Shown: positions 1 to 7,691 of the stretch, in pieces
Layout of the letters: every line of letters starts with the position of its first letter
Position numbering within the stretch: the first letter of the stretch is position 1
Source: Acidobacteriota bacterium
GTDB taxonomy: Bacteria > Acidobacteriota > Terriglobia > Acidiferrales > UBA7541
Direction: 5' to 3'
NCBI GenBank assembly: GCA_003161495.1
Contig: PMOP01000042.1
Location: 1-10,406 of the forward strand
Length of the DNA stretch: 10,406 nucleotides
Position numbers and translations under genes: made by a program
Notes under the pieces: model-generated
The model's input: only the letters and a program-made list of their open reading frames with translations
Database searches by the model: none
What the model was told of the DNA's origin: nothing

Positions 1-461
1 AATATTTTACCGGCGACGGCTGCAAGCTGGACGAAGACGGATATTTCTGGCTGCTCGGCCGGGTGGATGACGTGATGAATGTCTCCGGCCATCGCATCTC
101 GACTTACGAAGTGGAAAGCGCTCTGGTGGACCACCATTCCGTGGCCGAGGCCGCGGTGATCGGCAAGACGCACGAAATCAAAGGCCAGGGAATCTCCGCG
201 TTCGTCACGCTGAAGGAAGGCATCCAATCGAGCGATAAGCTGAAAGAAGAATTAAGAAATCACGTCTCCATGAAAATCGGCTCGATCGCCAAGCCCGACG
301 ATATTTTTTTCACCGCCGAGTTACCCAAGACGCGCAGCGCCAAAATCATGCGCCGACTGCTGCGCGATATCGCCGAAGGCCGCGTCCTCGGCGACACCAC
401 CACGCTTGCCGATCCCTCAGTAATCGCCAGACTCAAAGAGCAAGCAAAAGATGAGGGGTAG
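1..461 (+). CDS. acs: Acetyl-CoA synthetase (AMP-forming), C-terminal part, 5' end outside the window
   Basis: Acs converts acetate, ATP and CoA to acetyl-CoA, AMP and PPi in the cytosol through an acetyl-AMP intermediate. The reading frame is already open at the window edge (first full codon at base 3), and about 152 C-terminal residues are visible. They begin with YFTGDG, the conserved segment in which the Asp contacts the ribose of AMP. The hinge motif [13 protein letters not shown] follows (codons from about 57), and then the mobile C-terminal domain with EVESAL. The catalytic, acetylation-prone lysine motif reads [11 protein letters not shown] with the Lys codon at 342-344; the common form is PKTRSGK, so Gly is replaced by Ala just before the Lys. 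The ending (VIARLKEQ) is typical of full-length Acs. Propionyl-CoA synthetase is the main alternative, but the hinge and lysine contexts favour Acs. Most of the enzyme lies upstream, so substrate residues cannot be checked. Confidence 0.92.
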   Translation, partial: YFTGDGCKLDEDGYFWLLGRVDDVMNVSGHRISTYEVESALVDHHSVAEAAVIGKTHEIKGQGISAFVTLKEGIQSSDKLKEELRNHVSMKIGSIAKPDDIFFTAELPKTRSAKIMRRLLRDIAEGRVLGDTTTLADPSVIARLKEQAKDEG

Positions 462-529
462 TGATTTCTTCGCTTTCTGTCTCTTGCCTCCTGACGCCCT
501 TCCTGGAACGTGGCGGCCTGGCCATGGAG

Positions 530-558
530 TTGACGCCCCGGCACGCACAACCTAACAT
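530..558 (+). promoter_or_regulatory. Predicted sigma-70-type promoter of moaA, leaderless geometry
   Basis: TTGACG (530-535, 5/6 to TTGACA) is followed by a 17-nt spacer and TAACAT (553-558, 4/6 to TATAAT, with both TA and the final T). Only 6 nt (559-564) separate the -10 from the moaA ATG at 565, so the predicted transcription start falls on or within 1-2 nt of the A of the start codon. The 103-nt gap after acs shows no hairpin with a T-tract, so read-through from acs is also possible. The hexamers and spacing are seen directly; activity is inferred. Confidence 0.6.
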
Positions 559-564
559 GTAGGT

Positions 565-1629
565 ATGCTTCCCGATGCTCAGACCCCTTCGGAAGTGTCT
601 CCCGGCAGCGCGCTCACCGACCAGTTTGGCCGGCCCCTGCGCAGCCTGCGCGTTTCGGTGACCGACAGGTGCAACCTGCGCTGCAACTACTGCATGCCGC
701 AGGAGGAGTACGTCTGGCTGCCGCGGCAGGAATTGCTCACGTTCGAGGAAATCGCGCGGCTGGCCGAGGTGTTTACGTCGCTCGGCGTCGAAGATGTGCG
801 ACTCACAGGAGGCGAGCCGCTTCTGCGCCGCGATCTTCCGCAGCTTGTTCGCATGCTCGCGGCAAATCCCCGGATTCGCGATCTCGCGCTCACCACCAAC
901 GGCGTTTTGTTCGCCGAGCAAGGCGAAGCCTTGCGCGCGGCGGGCCTGCATCGCGTGACGCTGAGCTTGGACACGCTGCGCCCGGAGCGATTCGCAGCGC
1001 TGACAGGGCGCGACACGCACGCGCAAGTGCTGGCGGGAATCGCGGCCGCGCGGCGATTGGGTTTCCCGAAACTCAAGCTGGATACTGTCGTCCTGCGCGG
1101 CGTCAACGACGATGAGCTCGCCGACTTGATTGAGTACGGCCGCGGCGTCGAAGCCGAAGTGCGCTTTATCGAGTACATGGACGTCGGCGGCGCGACAGAA
1201 TGGTCCCTCGAAAAAGTTTTCACGCGCGCCGCAATGCTTGAGCAGCTTACGAAACGTTACGGAACCATCACGCCGCTCAACGAAAATTCCTCCGCGCCCG
1301 CCGAGCGTTTCCGGCTTCCGGACGGCACGGTGTTCGGCATCATCGCATCGACCACGACGCCGTTCTGCCGAAGCTGTGACCGCAGCCGCCTGACCGCCGA
1401 CGGCCTCTGGTATTTGTGCCTATACGCGCAAGCCGGAATCGATCTCCGCCAGATGCTGCGCGGCGGCGCGACGCCCGAGGAACTGGCCGCCCGTATTTCC
1501 TCCATCTGGCGTGCCCGCACCGATCGCGGCGCGGAGTTGCGCGCCGCCACGGGCCACCGCGGCGTGCTCGTCGAAATCGAACAGCTTCGCCAGGATCCGC
1601 ACCTCGAAATGCACACGCGCGGCGGATAG
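565..1629 (+). CDS. moaA: GTP 3',8-cyclase MoaA (radical SAM, molybdenum cofactor synthesis step 1)
   Basis: With MoaC, MoaA turns GTP into cyclic pyranopterin monophosphate, the first step of Moco synthesis, in the cytosol. The product is 354 aa, slightly longer than the usual ~325-340 because of a ~16-residue N-terminal extension. The radical SAM cluster motif is C36-x3-C40-x2-C43 in [16 protein letters not shown]-binding TGGEP follows at about residues 82-86, and LTTNG and SLDTL strands are present. The second, GTP-binding [4Fe-4S] cluster has C268-x2-C271-x13-C285 in [14 protein letters not shown]. The protein ends in Gly-Gly, as MoaA enzymes do. The in-frame TAA at 553-555 rules out a longer N-terminus. 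The only A/G-rich bases upstream (AGG, 561-563) sit 1 nt from the ATG, too close for a Shine-Dalgarno, so translation is probably leaderless. No other moa, moe or mob gene is nearby. Family assignment is very secure. Confidence 0.97.
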   Translation: MLPDAQTPSEVSPGSALTDQFGRPLRSLRVSVTDRCNLRCNYCMPQEEYVWLPRQELLTFEEIARLAEVFTSLGVEDVRLTGGEPLLRRDLPQLVRMLAANPRIRDLALTTNGVLFAEQGEALRAAGLHRVTLSLDTLRPERFAALTGRDTHAQVLAGIAAARRLGFPKLKLDTVVLRGVNDDELADLIEYGRGVEAEVRFIEYMDVGGATEWSLEKVFTRAAMLEQLTKRYGTITPLNENSSAPAERFRLPDGTVFGIIASTTTPFCRSCDRSRLTADGLWYLCLYAQAGIDLRQMLRGGATPEELAARISSIWRARTDRGAELRAATGHRGVLVEIEQLRQDPHLEMHTRGG

Positions 1630-2044
1630 GATTTTGTTTCCACACCAATCGAAAATAATTCCTAAACACTTTCCATTTCCTGCCAATTGTTAATAATTAT
1701 TGAATGTACTTGAAATGCATGATATATCCCTCCACCATGTTTTGAATCAGGCCCCCGATCGTTTCGTAAATTAGCCGGCAGTTTGCTGCGCGTTTTCACG
1801 GCTCGCGCGCTCTCCCGATTTATAGGACCCCGTTTTACAGGGATGTATTGCCATTTTCCAAGTGCGTTCCTTAGCACCTTCAAGTCTCGGGCCGGCTCCG
1901 GATTCAGCGAAAAAGGGCGGCGAAGAGCATTGAAAGGGAGCCGATCTCGCAATCCGGGCAACGAAAACACAAGTAAAAGCAACAATGATGCGGGTCAACC
2001 AACCGATATGGAATCATTCCAAAGTTTGTTCGGAGATGAAAAAA
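1630..2044 (+). other. 415-nt non-coding stretch between moaA and the OprP/O-like porin
   Basis: The first ~110 nt (1640-1750) are clearly AT-rich and contain an imperfect inverted repeat around 1683-1701 (CAAT...ATTG arms), a TTGAA direct repeat at 1700-1704 and 1710-1714, and a weak promoter match. The remainder (about 1750-2030) returns to the GC level of the surroundings but shows no recognisable protein. The open frame from 1843 to 2082 has no Shine-Dalgarno and composition unlike any family I know. No convincing intrinsic terminator follows moaA. If the promoter at 1700-1728 is real, the porin mRNA carries a ~310-nt 5' leader. Confidence 0.6.
1700..1728 (+). promoter_or_regulatory. Weak candidate promoter for the porin-lipoprotein unit
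   Basis: TTGAAT (1700-1705, 4/6 to TTGACA) is followed by a 17-nt spacer and TATATC (1723-1728, 4/6 to TATAAT) inside an AT-rich island. It lies about 315 nt before the chosen porin start. I found no better -35/-10 pair closer to the gene, but AT-rich sequence produces such matches by chance. Confidence 0.28.
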
Positions 2045-3655
2045 ATGCGCTGGTCAATTCTGTTCGTTTTGTTGCTGAGTAGCGTTCTCTGCGGGCAAGT
2101 TCCCTTCGTGCATGCTCAGAGCGACAAGCCCGGCGAAAAGCAGGCTGACCCGTCTTCCCCAGCCGCCACTGAGGAAGAAGTCTCGCAACTGCGGCAGGAA
2201 GTCGCTGAATTAAAGGTCGTCGTGCAGCGGCTCCTGGAAGCCAACGCTACAATTGCACCCAGTGAAGCGCATCTGGTGCGGGCAAATGTCGTCGCTGGCC
2301 CCTCTCGGCCTGAAACCGCCGGCGTTGCTGTGCCGACAGAGGAGAGTCCGGCGGAATTGAGCGCGCTTCGAGAAAGAATCGATGCCCTTCGAAGCAGATT
2401 CAGCGATTCTCCTCAGCCCACGGCCGGTTGGAACGACGAACATTTTTTCTTGAAAAGTTCCAACGGCAACTTCACGCTCATGCCCATCGGATACCTGAAT
2501 GCACAATACACTTTTTACAAGGGCGATGGCGCGCCTCCGGACACGTTTACCATGCGGCGCGCGCGCTTCGGCGTTCAAGGCAATTATGGAAGACAACTCG
2601 ATTATGGCTTCCTTCTCGAATCTGGATCCACGCTCACCATCCGTGACATGTATCTGGATTTCAAACCCTGGAAATTTTTCAACATCATGGGCGGCCAATT
2701 CCGCGTGCCTTTCTCTCAGGAAGCCCTGGCCACGGAAACCAATTTTGAATTCGTGGAACTTTCCATAAATTCCGTGCTGTATCCGGACGCCTCGGGAGCA
2801 TTCCGGACTCCCGGAATTGAAGTTCACGGCGACCTGGCGGATGGCCGCGCCCAATACTGGGTGGGCCTTTTTAATGGCCAGGGACTTCTTCAAACAGGAA
2901 CCACGAACGAACCCGAGGTTATCGGCAAGGTCCGTTTTTATCCCTGGAAAATTTCTGAAAAAAGTTGGCTAAGGGGACTTGCCATCGGCGGATCTGCCGA
3001 CCACAGCCGGTCCAAGGCGCTTGCAAGTGAAGTGAGCTTTAACGGGCTGATGACGGATAGTTCCTACAATTTTTTCCCGCAGTTTCGAATAAACGGGGGT
3101 ATCCAGCGATATAACGGTTTCTTTTCCTGGGTAAATAGGGCCTGGGGGGTACGCGGCGAATACACTCAAGTCCTGGAGAAGCGCTACGGCATTGGGTCTT
3201 TTGTTCCGGGCGGCATTGGATTTAACTCTCTCCCGGGCGTGGTCGGCAAAGGCGCGTACGGAATGGTGACATATTTACTGACTGGCGAAAGCGAGCCCGA
3301 CAACTCCATGCCGCGCGTCAAGCATCCAGTCATCGGACCAAATTCTCCGGGAGAAGCTGGGGGACCGGGATGGGGCGCGTGGCAGCTCAAATTCCGATAT
3401 TCCTGGCTCGAAGGGCGCGCGCCCGGCTCCTCTTGTAACGCCGATACCCTTCCGGCCGGCCCGATTACTCCGGGGATCGTCCCGACATTCAGCGATCACA
3501 CCAATCAAATCACTGCTGGACTGAATTGGTATTTGAATTATTGGGTGCTCGCCAAATCAGACCTGAGCATCGACCAGCTCAAGAACCCCAGCGTGCAAGG
3601 AATTCTGCCCCAAAATTACTTCGTATTTGCGGAGGGGATTCAGTTCCGGTTCTGA
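2045..3655 (+). CDS. OprP/OprO-like outer-membrane porin (phosphate-selective porin family)
   Basis: Predicted 536-aa outer-membrane beta-barrel for diffusion of anions or other small solutes. A signal peptide (hydrophobic run ILFVLLLSSVL) ends near VHA/QS, residue ~24, a signal peptidase I site; the Cys at ~16 lacks a lipobox. A periplasmic coiled coil follows at about 42-68 (EEEVSQLRQEVAELKVVVQRL), with a second short helix near 103-123. The barrel starts at about 128 and holds family-typical segments: MPIGYLNAQYTFY, FTMRRARFGVQG, DYGFLLESG, DMYLDFKPW, GGQFRVPFSQE. The C-terminus FRF gives the terminal Phe of the outer-membrane assembly signal. Start choice: GGAG (2032-2035) is 9 nt before ATG 2045; in-frame ATG 2036 (adding MKK) and ATG 1985 are possible but lack a placed Shine-Dalgarno. 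The lipoprotein gene follows after 38 nt, so the two are probably co-transcribed. The family name does not prove phosphate specificity. Confidence 0.85.
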   Translation: MRWSILFVLLLSSVLCGQVPFVHAQSDKPGEKQADPSSPAATEEEVSQLRQEVAELKVVVQRLLEANATIAPSEAHLVRANVVAGPSRPETAGVAVPTEESPAELSALRERIDALRSRFSDSPQPTAGWNDEHFFLKSSNGNFTLMPIGYLNAQYTFYKGDGAPPDTFTMRRARFGVQGNYGRQLDYGFLLESGSTLTIRDMYLDFKPWKFFNIMGGQFRVPFSQEALATETNFEFVELSINSVLYPDASGAFRTPGIEVHGDLADGRAQYWVGLFNGQGLLQTGTTNEPEVIGKVRFYPWKISEKSWLRGLAIGGSADHSRSKALASEVSFNGLMTDSSYNFFPQFRINGGIQRYNGFFSWVNRAWGVRGEYTQVLEKRYGIGSFVPGGIGFNSLPGVVGKGAYGMVTYLLTGESEPDNSMPRVKHPVIGPNSPGEAGGPGWGAWQLKFRYSWLEGRAPGSSCNADTLPAGPITPGIVPTFSDHTNQITAGLNWYLNYWVLAKSDLSIDQLKNPSVQGILPQNYFVFAEGIQFRF

Positions 3656-3693
3656 GGACGAAATTGTCCGCCAAAAAAATCGTGGGAGAAAAC

Positions 3694-5634
3694 GTGGGAA
3701 ACAAATTGATGAGATCGAAAGTGTGGCCCTGCGCGGCCTTCGTAGCACTGCTCGGATTCATCTTGCTTTCGACGAGTTGCGCAACCAGCCCCGCAAGCTG
3801 CCCCGTATGCGGAACAGACACGAACGCGACGGTCGGATTGATTGACGTCATGCTGGTGCCGGAGCACAGCACCGCGGGCTCGCCCGGCGGTCCGTTCAAT
3901 ATTTTTGACATCAGTTGGGTGGATCGGATCAACAGGCTGTACTACGTGTCAGACAATTTGGGCATAGATGTTCCAATGTTCAAAACGGTTACCAACACCG
4001 CGCTGGCTGCTATTGGAGGCGATAATTCCATTGCTGAGTCCGGAAACAATGCCAGCTCGTGCTTCCAGGATTCCGCCGGCAATCAAATCATTCCTCCCAT
4101 CACTTCGGCTCAAGGCAACTACGTCGAATTTGGATGCAAGACGGGGAATTTTCGCATACCCGGTTTTTTTGGCCCCAACGGGCACTTCGGCGGATTTGTA
4201 GGAGGCCAATGCTGTGGCACTCGCGCAAATAACCTGAACCCGTTGCAAGGTCCGAACGGCTTGGAAGTCACGGCCGACGGGAATTTTCTATTCGTCGGCA
4301 ACGGCAGCGCTAGCGTCGTGGTTTTCGACATGGCTGCAACGATTGCCAATCCGAGCATCCCGCCAACCGTTCTTGCCACCATCGTGACGGGTTCCTCTCC
4401 GGATTACGACGGACTCCCCAACGGCATCACCGGATGCATAAATTCGGCAAGCGGCCGGGCATTCTCCGACCCGACTTGCGGAGACTTGCGCGCCGATGAA
4501 ATCTCCACAACCGGCGGCCTGATAACTGCCCCGGACGGCAGCAAACGTTTTCTCTTCCTGGTCATCAATGGCGACCCAACGCTGCCCTTCGCCACAATTG
4601 TTGACGCGACAGGCATCGTGACGAAAACCGGAACTTTGTCGCAGCAGCATTGCCTGCCCTACCAGACAGCCACGCCGGGTCCAGGCGTTGCGCCCATCCC
4701 CTACAGTCCGGGCAGCTCGGCATTTCCGGCAAATTTTTCTTCGTGCATTCTCGGACAAATTTATTACGACGGCGCGGCCCAAAACGATATCAACACCGTG
4801 ATCGATGACCAGGGCGCGAATCTAAACAAATTCTCCTGTCCCGATCCCACGCTCCAGTTTAACGGCCCAGCACCCGGCATCCCGGGCCCTCCCGTGCCAT
4901 CTGGCGCTTCTGGCCATTCGGCAGGCTTCAATCCGGATGTTCCTTGTCATCATGGGCCAATGCTCACCGCGACCACCGCAAATCAAGCCGGTGGACTCTT
5001 CTGCGCGCCAGGCCCTGGCACGCCGGCAGGCTGCGTAGGAGCGATCGCCCTCGCGGGTCTGGGCGCCTCTGTATTCAATCCCAACACAGGGCACTTTCTA
5101 CTGACCAACGGAAATTCCACGCCGGACATAACCATCGGCAGCGTGGATGAAATCGATCCATTCCACGCTGTCACGACAGCCGGCGGAACTACGGTCTTCG
5201 CGCCGGTGGTAATTAACAGTTTCCCAATTCCCAGCTGCATGCCGGGAGGCATAAGCATGGGGCCCGGCACGGATGTCCTGATTGTCTGCGCCGGGCATGA
5301 CGGCAGGCAGTTCGCTCCGACTACTTACATCATCAACGGCACGACGGGCGCTATTCTTTCTACGATTAATTTCGTGGGAGGGGCGGATCAGGGTTGGTAC
5401 AACCCGGGCGACGGCAAGTATTACATCGGAGCGAACGGCATGATTCCGAACCCTGTCCTGGGAGTAATCGATGCGAAATCCAGACAGTGGCTGCAAAACG
5501 TTCCAACGAGCGGCCTTTCACACAGCGTTGCGGCCGATCCCAACAACAATCACGTTTTCGTGCCATTGCCCGCGGGAGGAGTCTGCCAGTCGCAAGCCCC
5601 GGCAGGTTGCATCGGAGTGTTTGCGTCACAGTAG
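3694..5634 (+). CDS. Cys-rich YVTN/YncE-like beta-propeller lipoprotein, function unknown
   Basis: Predicted 646-aa exported lipoprotein. The N-terminus has a basic start, a hydrophobic core (FVALLGFILL) and STSC with the lipid-accepting Cys at ~29; Ser rather than Leu at -3 is a weak lipobox. Mature Cys residues are unusually many (about 19), beginning with CATSPASCPVCG (C29, C36, C39), which suggests disulfides or a bound metal. Blade-like segments recur: VDRINRLYYVSDN, NGLEVTADGNFLFVGNGSASVVVFD (near 188), FNPNTGHFLLTNG (near 459), a segment near 518-565, and HSVAADPNNNHVFVPLP (near 610). The last closes the propeller, followed by GCIGVF. These fit YVTN/NHL-type beta-propellers, which usually bind ligands or scaffold other proteins; no catalytic motif is seen. 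Start choice: GGAG at 3685-3688 is 5 nt before GTG 3694; ATG 3709 is the alternative and keeps the whole signal. The open frame also runs back into the porin gene to 3526, but that part is read in another frame by the porin. It lies 38 nt after the porin, suggesting a shared outer-membrane role. Confidence 0.78.
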   Translation: MGNKLMRSKVWPCAAFVALLGFILLSTSCATSPASCPVCGTDTNATVGLIDVMLVPEHSTAGSPGGPFNIFDISWVDRINRLYYVSDNLGIDVPMFKTVTNTALAAIGGDNSIAESGNNASSCFQDSAGNQIIPPITSAQGNYVEFGCKTGNFRIPGFFGPNGHFGGFVGGQCCGTRANNLNPLQGPNGLEVTADGNFLFVGNGSASVVVFDMAATIANPSIPPTVLATIVTGSSPDYDGLPNGITGCINSASGRAFSDPTCGDLRADEISTTGGLITAPDGSKRFLFLVINGDPTLPFATIVDATGIVTKTGTLSQQHCLPYQTATPGPGVAPIPYSPGSSAFPANFSSCILGQIYYDGAAQNDINTVIDDQGANLNKFSCPDPTLQFNGPAPGIPGPPVPSGASGHSAGFNPDVPCHHGPMLTATTANQAGGLFCAPGPGTPAGCVGAIALAGLGASVFNPNTGHFLLTNGNSTPDITIGSVDEIDPFHAVTTAGGTTVFAPVVINSFPIPSCMPGGISMGPGTDVLIVCAGHDGRQFAPTTYIINGTTGAILSTINFVGGADQGWYNPGDGKYYIGANGMIPNPVLGVIDAKSRQWLQNVPTSGLSHSVAADPNNNHVFVPLPAGGVCQSQAPAGCIGVFASQ

Positions 5635-5669
5635 ATGATAACGCGGAGTTCGTCAGCACCGAATCGAAT

Positions 5670-6161
5670 TTACCGGACCGGCGTCTCCTGATAGCGCACC
5701 ATTTTCCATTGCCCGTCACGATCGGTCCATAATTCGCCGATGAAAACTCTCCTGTAGCGCGTCGCGGGGCCTTGCAGGAATTTCATGGTGGATTCGTAGG
5801 TGACGAATGCGTAGTCCGCGCCGAGCTGCTGGACCTGGAAAAGTTGGAGCAAATAATCGGTGTACCTGCTGTGCTCGACCTCACGCAGGATTTGTGATTT
5901 GGGACGCTCGCCGTCACCATCGGCCTCCACTGCCTTGAAATCCTCGGCAAGAAATTCCGCGTAGCCATCCTTGTCTTTTTTCATGAACGTCGCCCACGCG
6001 GCCTTCACTTTCGCTTCGAGCATTTCCGGCAAATTTTCGTGGGCTGTTTTATTTTGTGACATGGCGTTCTGGGCCGGTTTGCCGGCGTTTCCAGGCTGTT
6101 GTGCAAACGCACTGCAAGAAAACGAAAGTGTGATGCATGCGCTTAAAATCCAAATTCGCAT
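5670..6161 (-). CDS. Secreted NTF2-like / SnoaL-type (DUF4440-like) small protein
   Basis: Predicted 163-aa periplasmic or secreted protein. The signal peptide (residues 1-20, MRIWILSACITLSFSCSAFA) is cut at AFA/QQ. After a short linker, the sequence from about 46 (VKAAWATFMKKDKDGYAEFLAEDFKAV) has the helix-then-strand start of DUF4440/SnoaL cone folds. The end (TRYRRVFIGELWTDRDGQWKMVRYQETPV) matches the closing strands, where 'W..RDG.W..V..Q..P' is characteristic. Such proteins bind small molecules or act as simple isomerases or hydrolases; no substrate can be inferred. The start is fixed by a perfect AGGAGG 6 nt upstream; a longer open frame to 6341 lacks this. The gene lies 86 nt after the alginate-export-like porin on the same strand, probably in one transcript. 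Its 3' end converges on the lipoprotein gene with 35 nt between them and no clear terminator hairpin. Confidence 0.75.
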   Translation of the reverse strand: MRIWILSACITLSFSCSAFAQQPGNAGKPAQNAMSQNKTAHENLPEMLEAKVKAAWATFMKKDKDGYAEFLAEDFKAVEADGDGERPKSQILREVEHSRYTDYLLQLFQVQQLGADYAFVTYESTMKFLQGPATRYRRVFIGELWTDRDGQWKMVRYQETPVR

Positions 6162-6167
6162 TTCATT

Positions 6168-6173
6168 CCTCCT
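6168..6173 (-). promoter_or_regulatory. Perfect Shine-Dalgarno AGGAGG for the NTF2-like gene
   Basis: CCTCCT on the plus strand reads AGGAGG on the coding strand, 6 nt from the ATG at 6161-6159. It decides the start at 6161 over any upstream extension of the open frame, and gives the strongest ribosome binding site among the full-length genes in the window. Confidence 0.85.
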
Positions 6174-6247
6174 GCAACGAGCGGACACGAATCTTACTAA
6201 GAGCGCAAGCATTCTCAGAGCCAGACTCACCATGCCCGCGCTTCCGG

Positions 6248-7594
6248 CTACAGAGTGAAGCTCGTGTACACAGACGTGCGCACCGCGTTCGTAAAGAGAT
6301 GATCCGCCCAATAGCGCCCGAACCTCCAGCCGATTTCCCACCGGTTACTGACTCTCTTGATTTTATAGGCGAGGGAAGAATCCAGTTCACTGCCGTAATG
6401 TGTGTGAGGATAGTCCGAGTAATAGTCGTAATAAATTAGCGTGGCAACTGCGCCGTCGAGGAATCGCACGGGCCCGCCGGCTGTGAGGTACAGCGCTTGC
6501 AGGCCGTGACCGGCAGCTTCACTGGGATTGTTGAAAAACAAATCCGTCCAGCCGTTACGTGGAGGAGCGAGCGGAGTGGTCAATAGGTCCGTGGCGCTGC
6601 GCCCTCCCAGAAAAGCATAGCCCGCCTTCAGGCCGAAATCATGCCAGCCCGGACCAAGCTCCCCCAAATAGTAGTTCTCGTCTACTTTGTTGGGATTGGT
6701 GCCGTAATTCATCTGCTTTGCGAACTCCGCGACGTAGAGAAGGCTCCAGTCCGGATTGAACTGGTAAGGCCCGGTCAAGCGCAGGCCATACGTCTGAGTG
6801 GACGTCGCAAATTGAGCGGGGCCGCGAAAATTGAGTAGCAAGCCGTACAGCGAGGCATTGATCCGCCTTGGCTTGCTCCACATTAGGTTGAACATGTCCG
6901 AATGCATTGGTTCTTCGCCATCGGTGGCGGTGTAACCATCCTCACGATAGAAACGATTAATGTAGGCGTACGTAAATGAAAAATTCCCGGGCAAGCCCGC
7001 GTCGAATCGAGCCGCATCGAAGCTTCCGTGCACCTGGCGCCAGTTCGAAAAACTCAGAAAGCGCCCGTCATTCAGAGCCACTTCCTGGCGGCCAACAGTT
7101 ACGGTCACATTCTTGTCCGATGCGCCGTGCGTCCACTTCACATAGCCCTGATTCATTTCCAGGCTCTTGGGGTCCAGGATAACGGGGAGATTCGGGCGGT
7201 TCTGCGAGGGAAGCGCGGGAACGCTGTAGTCAGCGGGCCCGGTGACGATTACCGCTTCGCCCTGCGCGAAAATGGAGAATCCGCGATAGGCCGGCGTTTC
7301 GTATCCGAGCGCCAGCCGGAGCGTCGGAGCATAGGCGGTTGCGGTAAACGGCGCCCCATCGCGTTCGAACGCTTCCAGGCGCCACCTTGAGTTAAAGGAA
7401 AGTTTTCCTTCCTTGAGCCAAGGCCACAGCCAGTTGGAAGCTTGCTCTTTCGGCGCTTGAGTTTGCGGAGACGGCTCTTGCACGGCCTGATCCTGCTGTG
7501 GCTGATCCTGCGCCGCCACGGATGCCGATGGGAGGCTGCAAAAAATAGCGCCAAGGATTAGAACGGAAATTCTTGGGGCCGATTTCAAACTCAT
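6248..7594 (-). CDS. Alginate-export-family outer-membrane porin (AlgE-like barrel)
   Basis: Predicted 448-aa outer-membrane beta-barrel. The signal peptide (hydrophobic core ISVLILGAIFC) ends at VAA/QD, residue ~28. A Gln/Pro-rich low-complexity linker (about 29-52) precedes the barrel. Family-typical segments are the opening strand LSFNSRWRLEAFERDG, then LRLALGYETPAYRGFSIFAQGEAV, LEMNQGYVKW, VGRQEVALNDGRF (residues 168-179), and NWRQVHGSFDAARFDAG (183-199). The GRQ...RF...WRQ...FDA pattern is the signature of the 'alginate export' domain, found in many bacteria that make no alginate, so the substrate is unknown. The protein ends in Leu (TSFTL) rather than the usual Phe. Start choice: ATG 7594 gives a clean signal peptide, with a weak AAGG (7605-7608) 10 nt upstream; the frame also opens at TTG 7624. 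The NTF2-like gene follows after 86 nt. Confidence 0.78.
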   Translation of the reverse strand: MSLKSAPRISVLILGAIFCSLPSASVAAQDQPQQDQAVQEPSPQTQAPKEQASNWLWPWLKEGKLSFNSRWRLEAFERDGAPFTATAYAPTLRLALGYETPAYRGFSIFAQGEAVIVTGPADYSVPALPSQNRPNLPVILDPKSLEMNQGYVKWTHGASDKNVTVTVGRQEVALNDGRFLSFSNWRQVHGSFDAARFDAGLPGNFSFTYAYINRFYREDGYTATDGEEPMHSDMFNLMWSKPRRINASLYGLLLNFRGPAQFATSTQTYGLRLTGPYQFNPDWSLLYVAEFAKQMNYGTNPNKVDENYYLGELGPGWHDFGLKAGYAFLGGRSATDLLTTPLAPPRNGWTDLFFNNPSEAAGHGLQALYLTAGGPVRFLDGAVATLIYYDYYSDYPHTHYGSELDSSLAYKIKRVSNRWEIGWRFGRYWADHLFTNAVRTSVYTSFTL

Positions 7595-7691
7595 GATCGC
7601 TTGGCCTTGTGGGGCGCAAGCCAACGGAACGTATCATGAGCGCGATCAAATTTTTCGGTTGAACACACAAACCAGTAGCTGTGAGCAGATA

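Noticed and set aside
433..1026. Long open frame on the minus strand across moaA (197 codons)
   Set aside because: It lies antisense to a certain radical SAM gene, has composition typical of a GC-rich shadow frame and matches no family I know.
1843..2082. Plus-strand frame from ATG 1843 running into the porin start
   Set aside because: The AGGG before it touches the ATG, the peptide is low in structure and resembles no family, and it overlaps the porin signal peptide in another frame.
2210..2893. 227-codon minus-strand open frame inside the porin gene
   Set aside because: Antisense shadow of the barrel coding sequence; no signal peptide or domain, and no ribosome site.
3656..3669. GGAC/GTCC hairpin just after the porin stop, tested as a terminator
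   Set aside because: Only 4 bp and followed by an A-tract rather than T residues; the lipoprotein gene follows at once, so termination is unlikely.
5635..5669. Gap between convergent genes, checked for a bidirectional terminator
   Set aside because: No stem of useful length flanked by T or A tracts is visible in the 35 nt.
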